Below, one piece after another: positions 17,479-26,420 of a stretch of DNA of 64,000 bases (the stretch's first letter is position 1; every line of letters begins with the position of its first letter). A program made the position numbers and the translations under genes. Source of the stretch: Desulfosporosinus sp. Sb-LF (GTDB lineage Bacteria; Bacillota; Desulfitobacteriia; Desulfitobacteriales; Desulfitobacteriaceae); NCBI RefSeq assembly GCF_004766055.1, contig NZ_SPQR01000001.1, forward strand, positions 62,001-126,000, written 5' to 3'. The notes under the pieces were generated by a model. The model searched no databases. It was not told the DNA's origin and saw nothing but the letters and a program-made list of their open reading frames with translations.

Positions 17479-17496
17479 GAGGAGAGAAAAAGAAAG

Positions 17497-18543
17497 ATGC
17501 TTTCACTAGAAGAACTTTTACATCTGGCAGGAGAAAAAAAGGCATCAGACATCCATCTGACGGTGGAGAGTCCGCCGGTTCTGCGGATTGACGGCTCACT
17601 GGTTCAAATTGGAAGTGAGAAGATTTCACAAGCTGATCTTGAAGCGTTTGGCCGTTCCCTAATGAACGAGCAACAGGCCCAACGATTTGCAGAAAACGGA
17701 GAATTGGATCTTTCTTATAGCCTGCCAGGGGTTGGACGATATCGAGTTAATGCTTTTCGCCAGCGAGGGTCCATTAGTGTGGTCATTCGTTTGATTCCCT
17801 TTGTTATACCCAGTCCAGAAAATCTGGGTCTTCCGCCTGTAAGTATTGAATTGGCTCGTTTACATAAGGGCTTAGTGTTAGTGACGGGTCCTACTGGAAG
17901 CGGCAAATCAACGACACTAGCTTCGTTAGTGGATTATATTAATAGCACACGCGCTTGTCACATTGTAACCATTGAAGACCCTATTGAATATTTGCACCGG
18001 CATAAATTGAGCTTAGTTAATCAAAGAGAAGTTGGTAATGATACTCAGTCGTTTACAAATGCGCTGCGCGCTGTCTTACGTCAAGATCCAGATGTGATTT
18101 TAGTAGGCGAAATGCGAGATTTAGAAACTATCGCAACCGCTGTCACAGCTGCAGAAACGGGGCACTTAGTCTTCAGTACGCTTCATACGAATGATGCAAC
18201 TCAATCAGTGGATCGGATGATCGATGTTTTTCCACCGCATCAACAACAGCAAATTCGTGTGCAGCTTGCTGCCGTCTTGCAGGGGATAATGTCTCAACAA
18301 TTATTTCCCAGAGCTGATCACAAAGGGCGTGTAGCGGCCATTGAAGTCATGTTGGCGACGCCAGCAGTCCGCAGTTTGATTCGTGAGGGGAAAACCCATC
18401 AGTTACCAACCGTCATTCAAACAAATGCTAAGCTAGGGATGCAAACGATGGATAAAGCTATTATGGACTTAGTTCAAAAAGGTCTTGTTTCTTATGAGGT
18501 TGCCCAAGAAAAGCTACAGAGTCCCGATAGTTTAAGGAGATGA
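17497..18543 (+). CDS. pilT: Twitching motility ATPase PilT
   Basis: A 348-aa ATPase with the PilT N-terminal PAS-like domain (K-A-S-D-I-H-L-T near 14-21), Walker A G-P-T-G-S-G-K-S-T-T near 130-139, D-P-D-V-I-L-V-G-E-M-R-D near 197, T-L-H-T-N-D near 228, and the PilT C-terminal R-S-L-I-R-E-G-K motif. No zinc Cys pairs are present, which separates it from PilB. It drives pilus retraction. GAGGAGAG precedes the ATG. Presence of PilT favours a retractable type IV pilus over a type II secretion pseudopilus. Confidence 0.93.
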   Translation: MLSLEELLHLAGEKKASDIHLTVESPPVLRIDGSLVQIGSEKISQADLEAFGRSLMNEQQAQRFAENGELDLSYSLPGVGRYRVNAFRQRGSISVVIRLIPFVIPSPENLGLPPVSIELARLHKGLVLVTGPTGSGKSTTLASLVDYINSTRACHIVTIEDPIEYLHRHKLSLVNQREVGNDTQSFTNALRAVLRQDPDVILVGEMRDLETIATAVTAAETGHLVFSTLHTNDATQSVDRMIDVFPPHQQQQIRVQLAAVLQGIMSQQLFPRADHKGRVAAIEVMLATPAVRSLIREGKTHQLPTVIQTNAKLGMQTMDKAIMDLVQKGLVSYEVAQEKLQSPDSLRR

Positions 18544-19742
18544 AGAAGCGACGATTCGTATGGAAAGCGGTTGACGAGAAGGGGATAATTCAAAGGGGTT
18601 GCTGGGATGGTGATGAAATTCCAGAGATTCAAGCACGACTAAGGAAGGAAGGGTATTTCCCTGTGGGGGTTCGTTCAACGCGAAATTGGCAAAGCGTTTT
18701 TGTACCGACCCGTAAGAAGATTCAGTGGAGCCATTTCGCCCGCAGGTTAGCTACTTTATTAGAAGCAGGGATTCCGATGCTTCAGGCCTTAGAGATGATG
18801 ACCTTTCATGAAACAAAATTAACCTTTGAGCAGGAACAATGGAAGAGTGTCAAGGAACAAATAGAAGAAGGTAGAGATTTGTCGGAAGCTTTAACTCTTT
18901 TAAATCCATGTCCTAATTCGTTCGTCCTCTCTATGGTCAAAGCTGGGGAATATACTGGTACACTGGCAAAAGTCCTCAAGGAAGTCGCAGACGAGTTAGA
19001 TCAGGAACACGTTTATCAGAAAAAGCTAAAGGCAGCCCTGGCCTACCCTCTTCTTTTATTCCTCGCAGTGATCGTAGTGCTCTATGTCCTTTCTGTCTGG
19101 GTACTCCCTATGTATGAGAAACTTTTTATAAGTATGGGCGCAGAATTGCCGTTTTTGACTAGAGTCATTTTTGCGGGTGGACGAAAAATTCCCTTTTTTC
19201 TGTGGGGTACATTTGGTTTGGTTACGGGTGGTTTACTTGTTATGAAACACACGAATTCAGATCGTTGGAAAATGCGCTTAGACCACTTATTAGGATGGAT
19301 TCCCCTTCTCGGAAAGGTCTATCGCTTTCGCGATTTAGTCCAATTTAGCCAGATTTTGGGTCGATTGATCGATGCCGGAATCCCTTTACTCGAGGCTTTG
19401 CGTTTAACGGCTGGTGCATTGCATAGCCGAGAAATGTTGGAATTGACGAGCCAGCTTGTCTTCGAGGTTCGGCAGGGAAAACATATGGCCCCTTCACTGC
19501 GTGCGAGCAGGATTTTCCCTAGAGAGGGAGCTGAAATGATCTCTGTCGCTGAAGAATCTGGCCAATTGGATCGTATGTTGCATTATGTCACGCAAATGTT
19601 TCGGCGTGAACTAGAGGATCAGCTCAACCGATTAACACGTATGCTTGAACCAGCACTTATTCTTGCTTTAGCCGGGCTGATCGGGCTTGTCGCCAGCGGG
19701 GTAATGCTCCCTATCTTTGATCTTAGTTCACATCTGGAATAA
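18540..19742 (+). CDS. pilC: Type IV pilus inner-membrane platform protein PilC
   Basis: A complete 400-aa PilC/GspF protein with two GspF domains (about 60-190 and 265-390) and membrane spans at about 165-190, 210-230 and 370-395. It has the L-x-x-G-I-P-M-L-Q-A-L-E and L-I-D-A-G-I-P-L-L-E-A-L signatures. It starts with an ATG overlapping the pilT stop. It forms the base on which PilB and PilT act. A paralogue is truncated at the left edge of the window. Confidence 0.92.
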   Translation: MKKRRFVWKAVDEKGIIQRGCWDGDEIPEIQARLRKEGYFPVGVRSTRNWQSVFVPTRKKIQWSHFARRLATLLEAGIPMLQALEMMTFHETKLTFEQEQWKSVKEQIEEGRDLSEALTLLNPCPNSFVLSMVKAGEYTGTLAKVLKEVADELDQEHVYQKKLKAALAYPLLLFLAVIVVLYVLSVWVLPMYEKLFISMGAELPFLTRVIFAGGRKIPFFLWGTFGLVTGGLLVMKHTNSDRWKMRLDHLLGWIPLLGKVYRFRDLVQFSQILGRLIDAGIPLLEALRLTAGALHSREMLELTSQLVFEVRQGKHMAPSLRASRIFPREGAEMISVAEESGQLDRMLHYVTQMFRRELEDQLNRLTRMLEPALILALAGLIGLVASGVMLPIFDLSSHLE

Positions 19743-19863
19743 TCTAGATAAACTCAAGGTCTATGACTCTACGCTAATGGCTAAAACTTGGAGAGGTCAC
19801 TCATAACTTTGAGGAAAGGAATAGGTTAGGTTTTATCCAAGTTTTCTTAACCGGGTAGCTGGG

Positions 19864-20364
19864 ATGAACAATAACAAACGAGACAACGGATTCACTCTAA
19901 TTGAAGTGTTAGCCGTAGTGATTATTATAGGCGTTTTAGCGACTATAGTAATTCCAAAGTTGGGTTCGAGTACATTAAATGCACGCCAAAAAGCTGATAT
20001 AGCGACGGCACACCAAGTCAAAGCGGCCTTGGATCGCTATCAGGTTGAAAACGGAAATTACCCTAAAAAAGCTGACGTAGTAGTGAATGCAGCTGGAGAG
20101 GTGGTCAATTCGAATCTTATTCCGAAATATATTAATAAATTGGATAAAACAACAACACAACAGATTGTCAATGACGCCAACAAGGGATTTGGGATCCTCA
20201 CGCTTACACCTAACTCGGATAAGACACAATTTAGCATTACTGAACCTGGAGCTGATGTCACTAAGAACACGATCATGATTTATTTGGATGCAGAGGGCTT
20301 GGCAGCTGAGGTCCGTGTATACAATGATAAATTAGATAGTGTTCTATGGACGTCGGCAAATTAG
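19864..20364 (+). CDS. pilA: Major type IV pilin / GspG-like prepilin
   Basis: A 166-aa protein with a short basic leader, G-F-T-L-I-E-V-L-A-V-V-I-I-I-G at about 9-23, and the typical A-T-I-V-I-P-K-L. A GspG-like helix follows with A-D-I-A-T-A-H-Q-V-K-A-A-L and Y-x-x-E-N-G-N-Y-P. It has the most canonical pilin signal in the locus and stands alone after a 121-bp gap, features of the major pilin. No clear SD is visible in the seven bases before ATG 19864. Gene symbol by role, not proven. Confidence 0.82.
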   Translation: MNNNKRDNGFTLIEVLAVVIIIGVLATIVIPKLGSSTLNARQKADIATAHQVKAALDRYQVENGNYPKKADVVVNAAGEVVNSNLIPKYINKLDKTTTQQIVNDANKGFGILTLTPNSDKTQFSITEPGADVTKNTIMIYLDAEGLAAEVRVYNDKLDSVLWTSAN

Positions 20365-20405
20365 CGTAGGTAGTCCAGGAATCTAACCAGGAAGGGGATA
20401 TTTCG

Positions 20406-21185
20406 TTGTATTATTCGTTATATTTTATAAGTATTACATTCGGGCTCTTCGGTCTCCTGATTGGTAGTTTTCTGAACGTGGTCATATATCGCGTCCCTCG
20501 TGGCGAATCCATCGTAACCCCTGGTTCTCACTGTCCTGACTGTGGACATGCTCTTCGAGCATGGGAACTTATTCCCGTGATTAGTTTTTTGATTCAGAAA
20601 GGGCAGTGTCGTAACTGTCAAACACATATTTCTTGGCGTTATCCCATGGTTGAACTTCTTACAGGGGGTCTCTTCTTTCTTACGGCAATGCTCGGTTTGG
20701 ATACGGGGATCAATACAACGCGATTACTTTTAAACTTAGTTTTTGTAGCGGTGCTCGTTGCCTTATCTTTGATTGATTTAGATACATTCCGCTTGCCAGA
20801 TGTTCTTACCCTTCCGCTGTTGGGACTTGGTATTCTAGGAGCGTTTCTAATACCGGGAAACCCGACTGGATGGGAAAGCGTGTTCAGTGCCTTGGGGGCC
20901 GGGGGGTTATTTTGGATTATTGCTTTAGTTTATCCGCAAGGAATGGGACTTGGAGATGTAAAGCTGGTAGCTGCAATGGGTGCCTTTTTAGGGTTTCCCT
21001 CTATTTTCCTAGCTGTATTTGCTGGAAGTTTTGCGGGAGCGTTCCTGGGAATTATCCTTCTTTTGGCGGGTAGAAAGGCTTTTCGCCAACAGATCCCCTT
21101 CGGACCTTACCTTGCACTTGGCGCGATACTGACGTTATTATGGGGAACTCAACTTTTGGAATGGTATTGGGCGTGGGCTAGATAA
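20406..21185 (+). CDS. pilD: Prepilin peptidase / N-methyltransferase PilD
   Basis: A 259-aa polytopic membrane protein with the N-terminal cytoplasmic zinc site made of two Cys pairs (C-P-D-C near 43 and C-R-N-C near 68) and the two catalytic Asp regions (D-L-D near 124 and G-x-G-D-V-K near 180). About seven membrane spans. It cleaves prepilin leaders and methylates the new N-terminus, so it would process all the prepilins listed here. The start is TTG 20406, 7 bases after AGGAAGGGG. Confidence 0.93.
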   Translation: MYYSLYFISITFGLFGLLIGSFLNVVIYRVPRGESIVTPGSHCPDCGHALRAWELIPVISFLIQKGQCRNCQTHISWRYPMVELLTGGLFFLTAMLGLDTGINTTRLLLNLVFVAVLVALSLIDLDTFRLPDVLTLPLLGLGILGAFLIPGNPTGWESVFSALGAGGLFWIIALVYPQGMGLGDVKLVAAMGAFLGFPSIFLAVFAGSFAGAFLGIILLLAGRKAFRQQIPFGPYLALGAILTLLWGTQLLEWYWAWAR

Positions 21186-21207
21186 TAGAAATGTGGGAGG
21201 TGACCTC

Positions 21208-22644
21208 ATGCGAAACGATTCAGTGGTCTTTGAGTTGACCGATGGAGAAATTCGGGCGTTTTGGTTTTCGGTCCCTCCCTTCATACATAAGGGTCATAGT
21301 TCTAATATGGTCAAGTTTGACCGCATCCCAATATCGGCTGGGCTCATCGAGCAGGGTAACGTACGAGATGAAAATGCTTTAATCAATATCTTATTGACGT
21401 ATACCTCCCATCAACCCTGCAAAGGTCAGAAGGTATATCTGGCAATTCCTCTTCAACAGGGCTTTATACGGGCATTTTCCTTGCCATGGCTTCCAAAACG
21501 TGATAGAAAATCGGCAGTGTCTCTGTTAGTCGATGAGGAGATTCCTATTGTAAGGGCAGATTTACTTTATGATTTCCTTGTAATTTTAGAGGAAAAAAAC
21601 AAAAGTTTACAGGTTTTATTAGGGGCTACACGAAAAAGCATCCTTGAACAGTATGTCTTTATCTTTAGAAAAGCAGGGTTTAAGGTTGAAGGTATAGATT
21701 TTGCATTTTTTGTCTTAGGGCAAGCTTTAGGCTTTCAACCGAAGGAGGATGTGCTTTATCTCCATGGAGAATCTGATTGTTTTCAAATAGCTTTGTTTGA
21801 AGGAATGGTTCCGGAAAGTGTTCATACCATACCCCCTTTCGCGCCATTAATAGGAGGTGGAGAGAGTTTAAAAGAGCGGTTAGAAGCCTTGGAAAATGAG
21901 ATTCATCGTTTTTTGTTATATTACAGAACACAACAAACGGATCTTAACTTGAAACGCTTGGTTTGGAGTGGAGACTCAATCACAGATCAACTGGCACAGA
22001 GAGTACTGGCGTCAGGTCATGTTTCCATAGTGGAGCAAGCTCTACTCAAGGGTGTCCCAGAGTCCTGGCAAAGGGTCCTTGAAGAGAATAAGGGTTGGAG
22101 CGAGGTGGTCGTTGGGTATGGACTGCGAATTTCTACACAGCATCCTGAACTTAATCTGTGGCGGCAACCAAATAAGGAACAGAGGCATAGGCGAACATTC
22201 GGCGGGCTGGCTTTTTTTAGTGCGGCCCTGTTGCTGATTGTTACTATTGGATACTTCGTACTCAATCAAATGACATTACCACTGCGACAAGAAGTTCCAT
22301 TGCTTTCACGACAGGGTGTTAGAATTGAGGAACAGGCCAGACATCGGGAAAAGCTCGAAGATGCCTGGAAAAAGGTCAAGATTCACCCTGAGAGAATTGG
22401 AGAGGGATTGGCACAAGTTCAGGCGCTGTCGGGACAGGGGTTAAAGATTGAACAAGTGATGTATAAGCAAGGTAGCCTGTCTTTAAGCGCGAGGGCTGAT
22501 GAATATAAAGGAGTTCAAAACTTGATCAGTACAATGCGGGGCATAGGCTGGGAGCAACCGGCCTTGACGAGTTATAAATTGACCGAGCTAGACAACGTCG
22601 AGTTTACATTAAGTGCAAAACGTGGAAAAGCTGAAGGAGGTTAA
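21208..22644 (+). CDS. pilM: PilM-PilN fusion-like pilus assembly protein
   Basis: A 478-aa protein. Residues 1 to about 320 resemble a PilM-type actin-like domain with I-P-L-Q-Q-G-F-I-R-A-F-S-L-P. The part after about 320 starts with L-N-L-W-R-Q-P, followed by a single membrane helix (about 335-355), a coiled coil and a PilN-like domain. Its neighbour is pilO-like, and no separate pilN exists in this locus. ATG 21208 is chosen because GGGAGGTG lies just upstream. Fusion of the cytoplasmic and membrane components is inferred from the order and the spacing. Confidence 0.7.
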   Translation: MRNDSVVFELTDGEIRAFWFSVPPFIHKGHSSNMVKFDRIPISAGLIEQGNVRDENALINILLTYTSHQPCKGQKVYLAIPLQQGFIRAFSLPWLPKRDRKSAVSLLVDEEIPIVRADLLYDFLVILEEKNKSLQVLLGATRKSILEQYVFIFRKAGFKVEGIDFAFFVLGQALGFQPKEDVLYLHGESDCFQIALFEGMVPESVHTIPPFAPLIGGGESLKERLEALENEIHRFLLYYRTQQTDLNLKRLVWSGDSITDQLAQRVLASGHVSIVEQALLKGVPESWQRVLEENKGWSEVVVGYGLRISTQHPELNLWRQPNKEQRHRRTFGGLAFFSAALLLIVTIGYFVLNQMTLPLRQEVPLLSRQGVRIEEQARHREKLEDAWKKVKIHPERIGEGLAQVQALSGQGLKIEQVMYKQGSLSLSARADEYKGVQNLISTMRGIGWEQPALTSYKLTELDNVEFTLSAKRGKAEGG

Positions 22645-22647
22645 CCA

Positions 22648-23214
22648 ATGGCTTATTCCCCAAGCGAGATTAAGGTTAAACCTATCGTCTGCCCGTCCCT
22701 AATTTGTCTAATAAAGCAGCTTTCGTTACGTAATATTAAGAGAATTATCTTGATGTCATTGGCTTGCACTATCGCATCATTTTTGATTCTCTGGCAACCG
22801 GCTTATCTTCATCTGCGCGCTTTACAAAAAGAAAAAATCTATTGGCAAAACGTATTGCAAGCGGAGTCGGTAAATACTGAAGGAGATGACAGACCATCCA
22901 TTGTTCCTACGATGGATCAGTTACCCGACATGATCGATCAGTGTCGCAATGTGTTTATAAAGGAGAGTGTGAATGTATTTGCCTTGAATGTTGAACGGTT
23001 TGGAGAACGGCTAGAGATCGGTAAAGGCGTAAGCTTAGATTACGGTTTAGTTCGATTCAGATTACGCGGCCCCTGGGAGGGCATTTTAAGGTCGCTCAAA
23101 ATACTTGAGGAAATGCAGGGGGTCAGTATTTATGTCCAGGAAGTAGTTTTAGATTCGCAAGGCACTGAAGGTGGGGAAGCGCTTCTTCGAATTGATTTTT
23201 GTACCGGGGAGTGA
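22648..23214 (+). CDS. pilO: PilO-like pilus assembly protein
   Basis: A 188-aa protein with a membrane helix at about 36-55, a coiled-coil segment and a C-terminal ferredoxin-like part (V-R-F-R-L-R-G-P-W-E-G-I-L-R-S-L-K). This matches PilO in architecture and in place after the PilM-PilN protein. The upstream gene ends in GAAGGAGGTTAACC, which provides the ribosome site. It is the last gene of the second pilus locus. Confidence 0.65.
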   Translation: MAYSPSEIKVKPIVCPSLICLIKQLSLRNIKRIILMSLACTIASFLILWQPAYLHLRALQKEKIYWQNVLQAESVNTEGDDRPSIVPTMDQLPDMIDQCRNVFIKESVNVFALNVERFGERLEIGKGVSLDYGLVRFRLRGPWEGILRSLKILEEMQGVSIYVQEVVLDSQGTEGGEALLRIDFCTGE

Positions 23215-23330
23215 CCACAATTTTCGTCTATTATGTCCAATACTATTTACCAATTATCTATAGAATTTGGTAGTTTTATGTAACGAGACATTCCCTTATA
23301 TCCATAGTCTAAGGAGAGGAGGGAATGTAT

Positions 23331-24011
23331 ATGGCTAAAGAATATAGCATTCAACCGGGAGATAATTTTCACAGCTTGGCACAACGTTGGGGAGGGTGCT
23401 GCGATGACTTTATTCAGCTTAACCCAAGTGTTGATCCACTCAAACTTCAAATAGGACAAATCATTGTTCTCCCAGAATTTAAAGCAACTAAAGGGCAAGA
23501 ACAATATGCAGATATCCATGGAAATAAAGGGCAAGAGTTTGTAGGAGATTATCTGGATGAGGTAGAAATGGAAGTCGAGGGAGTTCGGTTTCGACTTCGA
23601 CGTATCGGCGAACCCAAAACTCCCCACGAAATTCACTTTATTCTTCCACGTACAGAGATCCGTAAAGTTCAGCCGGTAGGGGAAGGCGGACCGACAGAAG
23701 TTCAAATTATGCTCAGCAATTTTGACGTTGTGCTCTCTCCTCGTCTAGTGAGTGGCCAAGGGGATAAAGCGGAGCAGGCTAAACCAGCTGCCCAACCGTC
23801 GGGGCAAGGGCAACAAACTCAGCAAATTCAATTACCACAAACTTCTCAAACTCAAATGCAACAAACACAACAAACACAACAAACACAACAAACACAATCC
23901 GAGGCAGCTCCGCAATACGGCCAGGCTGCAATACCGACAATGGAACAGTCCCAAGGGTTCACGCCAGTACAGGAACAACCAAAACGGCGTATGTCGTTCC
24001 CATTTAAATAA
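23331..24011 (+). CDS. LysM-domain protein with Gln/Thr repeat tail
   Basis: A 226-aa protein. One LysM domain (about 4-44, Y-S-I-Q-P-G-D-N-F-H-S-L-A and the I-G-Q-I-I-V-L-P end) is followed by a central domain of about 100 residues, then a Gln/Thr/Pro-rich tail with a run of Q-Q-T triplets. LysM binds peptidoglycan or spore cortex, so a spore- or wall-associated role is likely but unproven. No signal peptide is visible. The second ATG (23331) is preferred because GAGGAGGG is 7 bases upstream. It has its own terminator. Confidence 0.65.
   Translation: MAKEYSIQPGDNFHSLAQRWGGCCDDFIQLNPSVDPLKLQIGQIIVLPEFKATKGQEQYADIHGNKGQEFVGDYLDEVEMEVEGVRFRLRRIGEPKTPHEIHFILPRTEIRKVQPVGEGGPTEVQIMLSNFDVVLSPRLVSGQGDKAEQAKPAAQPSGQGQQTQQIQLPQTSQTQMQQTQQTQQTQQTQSEAAPQYGQAAIPTMEQSQGFTPVQEQPKRRMSFPFK
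23859..23897 (+). repeat. Nine-base tandem repeat inside the LysM gene
   Basis: At least four tandem copies of a 9-base unit (ACAACAAAC) encode Gln-Gln-Thr repeats in the tail. Copy number changes here would keep the frame. Confidence 0.85.
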
Positions 24012-24024
24012 TCTTTAGTACATC

Positions 24025-24049
24025 ACCTCCGTATAACGGAGGTTTTTGT
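24025..24049 (+). terminator. Terminator after the LysM gene
   Basis: ACCTCCGT (24025-24032) pairs with ACGGAGGT (24036-24043), then five T. Confidence 0.75.
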
Positions 24050-24180
24050 ATAGAAAGAAAAAGCACTATTATTATCGCTTTGTGCGGAAACGTGATGCTG
24101 ATTTATTTAAAGATATCTCGCAGTGGAAAATACTCTGAACTTGTGATAAAATTTCGGGTATGTGACGAGGGAGTGATTAA

Positions 24181-24633
24181 TTGGCGAGCATATGGGTGTT
24201 TCATGGCCCTAATTTGAATTTATTAGGACTACGAGAGCCAGAACATTATGGATCGCGTACCTTGGCAGAGATTAATCAGGCAGTGTTAACAATAGCGGAT
24301 CAGGCGGGATTGAACGCTGAATGTCGGCAAACGAATCACGAGGGAGACCTTATCGATTGGATTCAAACCTTAACGCCTGCTGATTTCTTAATTCTGAATC
24401 CTGGAGCCTGGACGCATACAAGTTATGCGATTCGGGATGCCATTCGCGCGGTAAGAGTACCTACGGTTGAAGTCCATCTTTCAAATATTCATGCGCGTGA
24501 AGCTTTTCGGGCCAATTCCGTGATTGCTCCAGTCTGTATTGGACAAATATCGGGCTTAGGAGCAGAAGGGTATATCTTGGCGATGCGTTATGCCATCGAC
24601 TATCAAGGTCGACAGGAAAAAGAATCACCATAA
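24181..24633 (+). CDS. aroQ: Type II 3-dehydroquinate dehydratase
   Basis: A 150-aa protein with G-P-N-L-N-L-L-G near 9-16, Y-G at 24-25 region, the catalytic N-P-G-A-W-T-H-T-S-Y near 75-84, and E-V-H-L-S-N-I-H-A-R-E near 100-110. These are the type II dehydroquinase signatures, including the Tyr/Arg/His set. It removes water from 3-dehydroquinate and completes the shikimate genes of the 9.7-13.8 kb cluster. It starts at TTG 24181 after GAGGGAG. It lies next to the M24 peptidase and efp, as in B. subtilis. Confidence 0.95.
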   Translation: MASIWVFHGPNLNLLGLREPEHYGSRTLAEINQAVLTIADQAGLNAECRQTNHEGDLIDWIQTLTPADFLILNPGAWTHTSYAIRDAIRAVRVPTVEVHLSNIHAREAFRANSVIAPVCIGQISGLGAEGYILAMRYAIDYQGRQEKESP

Positions 24634-24648
24634 CAAGGGGGAAGGTAT

Positions 24649-25710
24649 ATGACCCGGTTAGAACGGATGCGCCAACAGATGCTCGAAGAAGAAATTGATG
24701 CTTATGTGGTTATTCGCCCGGAGAACGGACGGTATCTTAGCGGTTTTTCTGGCGGGGAAGCAACCCTATATATTACTGCAAAAGAGGCCTTTTTACTGAC
24801 GGATTTCCGTTACATTGAACAGGCGAAGCTCCAAGCTCCTGATTTTGAAATCATTAAGGCAGGACAGGACCACTTTACGGCTTTAGCAGAACTAGGGCAA
24901 CAGGCTAGGCGGGTTGGTTTTGAAGGGGACTATATCAGCTATGTGGACTTTGGAAAACTTAAAAATGCGTTTCCGCAGGCTGAGCTCCAATCTCTACCCA
25001 ACCTTGTTAGTCATTTGCGATCTGTGAAGGATAAAGCGGAAATTAAGCTAATCCGTCAAGCTGTAAAAATTGCAGACGACGCTTTTGCAGATGTATTAAC
25101 CAGCGTTGAAATTGGACAAACGGAAGAAGAAATCGCACTGAACTTAGAATTTTCTATGCGCCATGCCGGTGCAAGTGGGGCTTCTTTCGAATTTATCGTG
25201 GCTTCTGGCATTCGTTCGGCGATGCCTCACGGAACGGCTAGTTCAAAGCGCGTTCAGTTAGGTGAATTTCTGACAATGGATTTTGGTGCAATCTATCAGG
25301 GATACTGTTCAGATATCACGCGAACTGTGTTTTTGGGAGAACCAGAGGACAAGCATCGGGAAGTTTATGAGATTGTCTTGGCGGCCCAGCGGGCGGGTAT
25401 TGAGGCTATCGGCTCGGGGCGAACCGGAAAAGAAGTGGATGCTGTAGCCCGCAAAATCATTGAAGAAGCTGGGTATGGCGAGTACTTTGGACATGGCTTA
25501 GGGCACTCGGTAGGGTTGGCCATCCATGAAGGACCAAATCTAAATATGCGGGAAGATCGTGTGCTTGAACCAGGCATGGTCATTACCGTCGAACCGGGTA
25601 TATATATCCCGGATTGGGGTGGCGTTCGGATTGAAGATATTGTTTTGGTGACTGAAAATGGCTGCGAAGTCTTGACACAGGCACCCAAAGAATTCATTAT
25701 CTTTGAATAA
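24649..25710 (+). CDS. Xaa-Pro aminopeptidase/dipeptidase (M24 family)
   Basis: A 353-aa enzyme with a creatinase-like N-terminal domain (about 1-125) and the pita-bread M24 core. The metal-binding residues lie in M-D-F-G-A, C-S-D-I-T-R-T, G-H-G-L-G-H-S-V-G-L-x-I-H-E-G-P and the late E-P-G-I-Y and R-I-E-D-I regions. It releases residues before proline. It is the YqhT/PepQ-type gene that precedes efp in many Firmicutes. GGGGGAAGG lies upstream of the ATG. Confidence 0.92.
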   Translation: MTRLERMRQQMLEEEIDAYVVIRPENGRYLSGFSGGEATLYITAKEAFLLTDFRYIEQAKLQAPDFEIIKAGQDHFTALAELGQQARRVGFEGDYISYVDFGKLKNAFPQAELQSLPNLVSHLRSVKDKAEIKLIRQAVKIADDAFADVLTSVEIGQTEEEIALNLEFSMRHAGASGASFEFIVASGIRSAMPHGTASSKRVQLGEFLTMDFGAIYQGYCSDITRTVFLGEPEDKHREVYEIVLAAQRAGIEAIGSGRTGKEVDAVARKIIEEAGYGEYFGHGLGHSVGLAIHEGPNLNMREDRVLEPGMVITVEPGIYIPDWGGVRIEDIVLVTENGCEVLTQAPKEFIIFE

Positions 25711-25787
25711 AGTTTGTTGACCTTTATATTTGACTTTAGAAAGGGACAAACTTAAGACAAAAGAATATTTAGGGGGAAAGAGTATTT

Positions 25788-26345
25788 ATGATTTCTTCGA
25801 ATGATTTTAAGACGGGCTTGACAATTCAATTAGATGGCGATGTATTTTCAGTTGTTGAGTTCCAACATGTTAAACCAGGTAAAGGGGCGGCCTTTGTCCG
25901 AACCAAATTGAAGAACGTTAAGACGGGTGGGGTTGTAGAGCGAAGGTTTAATGCAGGGGAAAAGGTCCCGAAGGCCCATGTCGAACGTCGTGAAATGGAA
26001 TACCTCTATAAAGATGGAGAACATTTTGTGGTTATGGATAAGGAAACTTATGAACAAATTTCTCTTACAGGGGATCAAATCGGGGACGGTGTCAAGTGGC
26101 TGAAAGAGAACATGACTTTAGGGGTACTTTTTTATGATATAGAGGTTATCGGAGTCGATGTTCCTAATTCTGTTCAACTTGCTGTTTCAGCTACTGAGCC
26201 AGGTGTTAAAGGAGATACGGCAACTGGAGGGACAAAACCCGCAACGTTGGAAACTGGTGCCGTGGTGCAAGTGCCTTTCTTTGTCAATGAAGGGGATGTG
26301 CTCATCATCGATACTCGGACTGGAAGTTATGTTCAACGCGCCTAA
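25788..26345 (+). CDS. efp: Translation elongation factor P
   Basis: A 185-aa three-domain protein with the KOW-like N-domain around G-K-G-A-A-F-V-R at about 32-39, where Lys 33 is the position modified in other bacteria. The C-domain ends in [14 protein letters not shown] relieves ribosome stalling at consecutive prolines. GGGGGAAAG lies 8-12 bases upstream of the ATG. Length and motifs are standard. Confidence 0.95.
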   Translation: MISSNDFKTGLTIQLDGDVFSVVEFQHVKPGKGAAFVRTKLKNVKTGGVVERRFNAGEKVPKAHVERREMEYLYKDGEHFVVMDKETYEQISLTGDQIGDGVKWLKENMTLGVLFYDIEVIGVDVPNSVQLAVSATEPGVKGDTATGGTKPATLETGAVVQVPFFVNEGDVLIIDTRTGSYVQRA

Positions 26346-26369
26346 CATTATTTTAACGACATGATATTT

Positions 26370-26412
26370 CCTCCTCTGGGGCAAGCTAAGAATAGTTGCT
26401 ACCATAGGAGGG
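26370..26412 (+). promoter_or_regulatory. Leader hairpin that could hide the RNase J ribosome site
   Basis: CCTCCT (26370-26375) is complementary to the AGGAGG (26406-26411) used by the next gene. Between them GCAAGCTA (26381-26388) pairs with TAGTTGC (26393-26399) with one bulge. The whole leader could fold into one stem that covers the Shine-Dalgarno sequence. Confidence 0.45.
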
Positions 26413-26420
26413 ATTTTTTT

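Noticed and set aside
19743-19863. Possible c-di-GMP riboswitch before the major pilin
   Set aside because: Some GEMM-like pieces are present, such as GGTAGC near the end, but the core GACGCAAAGC and the conserved tetraloop are not found. Not called.
23247-23705. 152-aa minus-strand open frame
   Set aside because: It lies antisense to the LysM gene and lacks a ribosome site. It is a shadow frame.
23859-23897. Short tandem repeat as a CRISPR candidate
   Set aside because: The 9-base units are tandem without spacers and lie inside a coding frame.
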